From: JAGVGK01 sp038064935
GTDB taxonomy: Bacteria > Patescibacteriota > Minisyncoccia > Phycocordibacterales > JACOZG01
NCBI GenBank assembly: GCA_038064935.1
Contig: JBBTRZ010000023.1
Location: 1-13,783 of the forward strand
Direction: 5' to 3'
DNA length: 13,783 nucleotides
This document shows positions 12,518-13,783 of the stretch, piece after piece (within the stretch, counting starts at the first letter, position 1; each line of letters opens with the position of its first letter). The position numbers and the translations under genes were made by a program. The notes beneath the pieces are model-generated. The model did not search any database, was not told the DNA's origin, and worked only from the letters and a program-made list of their open reading frames with translations.

Positions 12518-12769
12518 ATGCAAAAAAATTATTTGTTCAATATCAATATTGAAAAGGGTGAGGATAATCACTTTGTGGTCTCGGTTCCGTCTTTGCCCGG
12601 CTGTTTCAGCCAAGGCGACACTTACGAAGAAGCGGTGACTATGGCCGAAGATGCCATCCGCGGCTATTTGCAACTAGCAATCGAGAAAGGTGAAACTATT
12701 CCGGTTGAGGAAAAACCTGCGGAAAAAGTCATGTTGGCAGTACATCTTCCCTCTCTCGCGATGGCATGA
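12518..12769 (+). CDS. hicB: HicB-family antitoxin
   Basis: An 83-aa partner of HicA. The single partial-RNase-H-like fold is visible as FNINIEKGEDNHFVVSVPSL followed by PGCFSQGDTYEEAVTMAEDAIRGYL, the signature of HicB proteins. The short C-terminus (EKVMLAVHLPSLAMA) has no obvious helix-turn-helix or ribbon DNA-binding domain, so autoregulation is not evident. It starts 9 nt after clpP, and its stop overlaps the hicA start by ATGA. The antitoxin-first order (hicBA) occurs in part of the family. Confidence 0.9.
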   Translation: MQKNYLFNINIEKGEDNHFVVSVPSLPGCFSQGDTYEEAVTMAEDAIRGYLQLAIEKGETIPVEEKPAEKVMLAVHLPSLAMA

Positions 12770-12990
12770 GCCGAATACCTAATGTCACGCCGAGACAGAT
12801 GATCAACGCTTTGCATCGGGCCGGTTTCCATGATGAGCGACAAATCGGAAGTCATTTTTATTTATTTCATTCAATCAAAAATCGTCGCACGGGGATACCG
12901 ATGCATCCAGGTGATTTGGATCGAAGCTTAATGAAAAAAATTATCAAACAAGCCGATCTGACCGAGGATGAATTTCGGCGATTACTTTGA
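12766..12990 (+). CDS. hicA: HicA-family mRNA interferase toxin
   Basis: A 74-aa double-stranded-RNA-binding-fold RNase that cleaves mRNA in a translation-independent way when free. The catalytic histidine sits in IGSHFYLFH (H30). MINALHRAGF before it and GIPMHPGDLDRSLMKKIIKQADLTEDEF after it are the other family blocks. Complete length, no missing residue. Coupled to hicB through ATGA. It ends 3 nt from the stop of the convergent gene at 12994, with no obvious terminator between them. Confidence 0.92.
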   Translation: MSRIPNVTPRQMINALHRAGFHDERQIGSHFYLFHSIKNRRTGIPMHPGDLDRSLMKKIIKQADLTEDEFRRLL

Positions 12991-12993
12991 AAA

Positions 12994-13770
12994 TTATTTC
13001 ATGATGTAAAAATCTTTCGACAGGGTCTTTTTATATTTTTCGGCCTTCTTTTTGTTCCGTGAAATTATCAATTTATTCTTCCCGATTTTGGAAACAATTA
13101 CTGAAAGTTCATCACTGGTTTGATCGTCAAAAATTTTGGTCTTGGTAAAAAACTCATCAATCTGTTTAGAGATTACTTGATCAATAAACACTTCAATCAG
13201 ACAGTCACCAAAAATATTAAAATAATAATTATCTTTTTCAAAAATTTTCTTATCGGCAATATGATATTGGGCAAGATCGCCACTAAATTTCTTTCTTAAT
13301 TCCCGGTCTAGGGGTTCATTATGAGCAACGGTAATTAAAACTTGTCTGGTTTTTTCAGCCATTGTTTTGAGTAAAGTTTGTTCGGTTTCTTGACGGGCGT
13401 AAGCAAACCATTCATGCGGGTTATAGACAAAAATTGGTTCTTTTGGACTTATCGTCTCGGCAAACATATGGAAAGCGTGGCTCCAAAAAGAATCGAGTAA
13501 GTTTAAATTTTTGAAAAAATAAACAATTTTATCTTTTTCCCGAACATTCAAAAAATTATCCGGGCTCGCGACTTTCGGCAAGTAATAAAATTGGGCTAGA
13601 GAAAAAAACTCATTCCGGTCTTTAAGCCAATGCAAATTTAGGGAAGCCTCTTTCCCATGAATGACAATCTTTTCTTCATCCCTCAATTTTCTCAAAACCC
13701 GATAGACTCCCTGTTTCGTCGTTTTGGGACGGATAGCCGAAACACTCTCGATCAGTTTAATGGTCGGCAT
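12994..13770 (-). CDS. Winged-helix-like protein of unknown function, possibly 5'-incomplete
   Basis: A 258-aa product. Residues ~1-50 look like the later part of a winged helix (RPKTTKQGVYRVLRKLRDEEKIVIHG). The remaining ~200 residues form an unrecognised region with FVYNPHEWFAYARQETEQTL, HNEPLDRELRKKF and YYFNIFGDCLIEVFIDQVIS, and a lysine-rich C-terminus. The ATG at 13770 has AAGGGG 4 nt upstream, a usable ribosome site, but the frame stays open to the window edge 13 bp away, so the gene may start further out. The DNA is much more AT-rich than clpP or nusA. A transcriptional regulator or sensor is the likeliest role; not certain. Confidence 0.7.
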   Translation of the reverse strand: MPTIKLIESVSAIRPKTTKQGVYRVLRKLRDEEKIVIHGKEASLNLHWLKDRNEFFSLAQFYYLPKVASPDNFLNVREKDKIVYFFKNLNLLDSFWSHAFHMFAETISPKEPIFVYNPHEWFAYARQETEQTLLKTMAEKTRQVLITVAHNEPLDRELRKKFSGDLAQYHIADKKIFEKDNYYFNIFGDCLIEVFIDQVISKQIDEFFTKTKIFDDQTSDELSVIVSKIGKNKLIISRNKKKAEKYKKTLSKDFYIMK

Positions 13771-13783
13771 AGTCCCCTTCTGA

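Noticed and set aside
12170..12673. Minus-strand ORF of 167 codons across clpP and hicB
   Set aside because: Shadow frame of two genes with complete catalytic motifs; no start signal or recognisable protein features.
106..12990. TGA recoded as glycine or tryptophan
   Set aside because: TGA serves as the stop in several ATGA gene overlaps and no family alignment needs read-through.
13771..13783. TCCCCTTCT at the right edge as a partial copy of the nusA-type repeat
   Set aside because: The 9-nt match is short and is explained by a Shine-Dalgarno-like AAGGGG before the minus-strand gene; the rest lies outside the window.

Overview
The window looks like a chromosomal segment from a Candidate Phyla Radiation (Patescibacteria) bacterium. 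Pointers are a trigger factor with no PPIase domain, a cysteine-rich surface protein built from C..LKW..W.C modules, tiny single-helix membrane proteins, genes packed with ATGA overlaps, and many toxin-antitoxin pairs beside housekeeping genes. TGA is used as a stop, for example in several ATGA overlaps, so recoding of TGA as glycine is not indicated. The lineage call is inference from gene content; I could run no search.

Layout. Bases 1-105 are an AT-rich repetitive spacer. A PilB/GspE-type ATPase lies on the minus strand (106-1857) and is divergent from an AbiEi-AbiEii toxin-antitoxin pair (1950-3244). Next is a REP-associated tyrosine transposase (RAYT, 3310-3981, minus) bracketed by two 23-bp palindromes in inverted orientation (3288-3310 and 4010-4032), then a terminator and a small array of related repeats (4056-4186). 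The minus-strand block 7537 to 4217 is a five-gene cluster: a one-helix protein with 21-residue repeats, a two-helix protein, two micro-proteins of 29 and 27 aa joined by ATGA overlaps, and an 847-aa secreted, modular, fibre-like protein. A MntA-HepT toxin-antitoxin pair (7591-8484) precedes the plus-strand housekeeping run nusA, ppa, a one-helix protein and tig, followed by clpP and hicBA (8520-12990). A small minus-strand ORF sits between tig and clpP. The window closes with a minus-strand winged-helix-like protein (12994-13770) that may continue past the edge.

The most notable signal is a REPIN-like system. Three near-perfect inverted repeats, two of them exactly 44 bp, lie inside the coding sequences of nusA (twice) and tig (once). 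They are all read in the same frame and encode the same kind of peptide, K-x-x-P-S-x-E-G-x-x-L. Each arm is itself a short palindrome, and the arm of the first nusA copy shares 14-16 bp with the palindromes around the RAYT. This matches the REP/REPIN/RAYT architecture known from proteobacteria, except that here the doublets are protein-coding inserts in core transcription and protein-folding genes, as Rickettsia palindromic elements are.

Three toxin-antitoxin systems of different chemistry lie within 11 kb: AbiEii nucleotidyltransferase, HepT HEPN RNase with MntA AMPylase, and HicA RNase. Two have plausible operator repeats at their promoters. Several genes carry a -10-like hexamer 6-7 nt before the start codon, suggesting leaderless transcripts.
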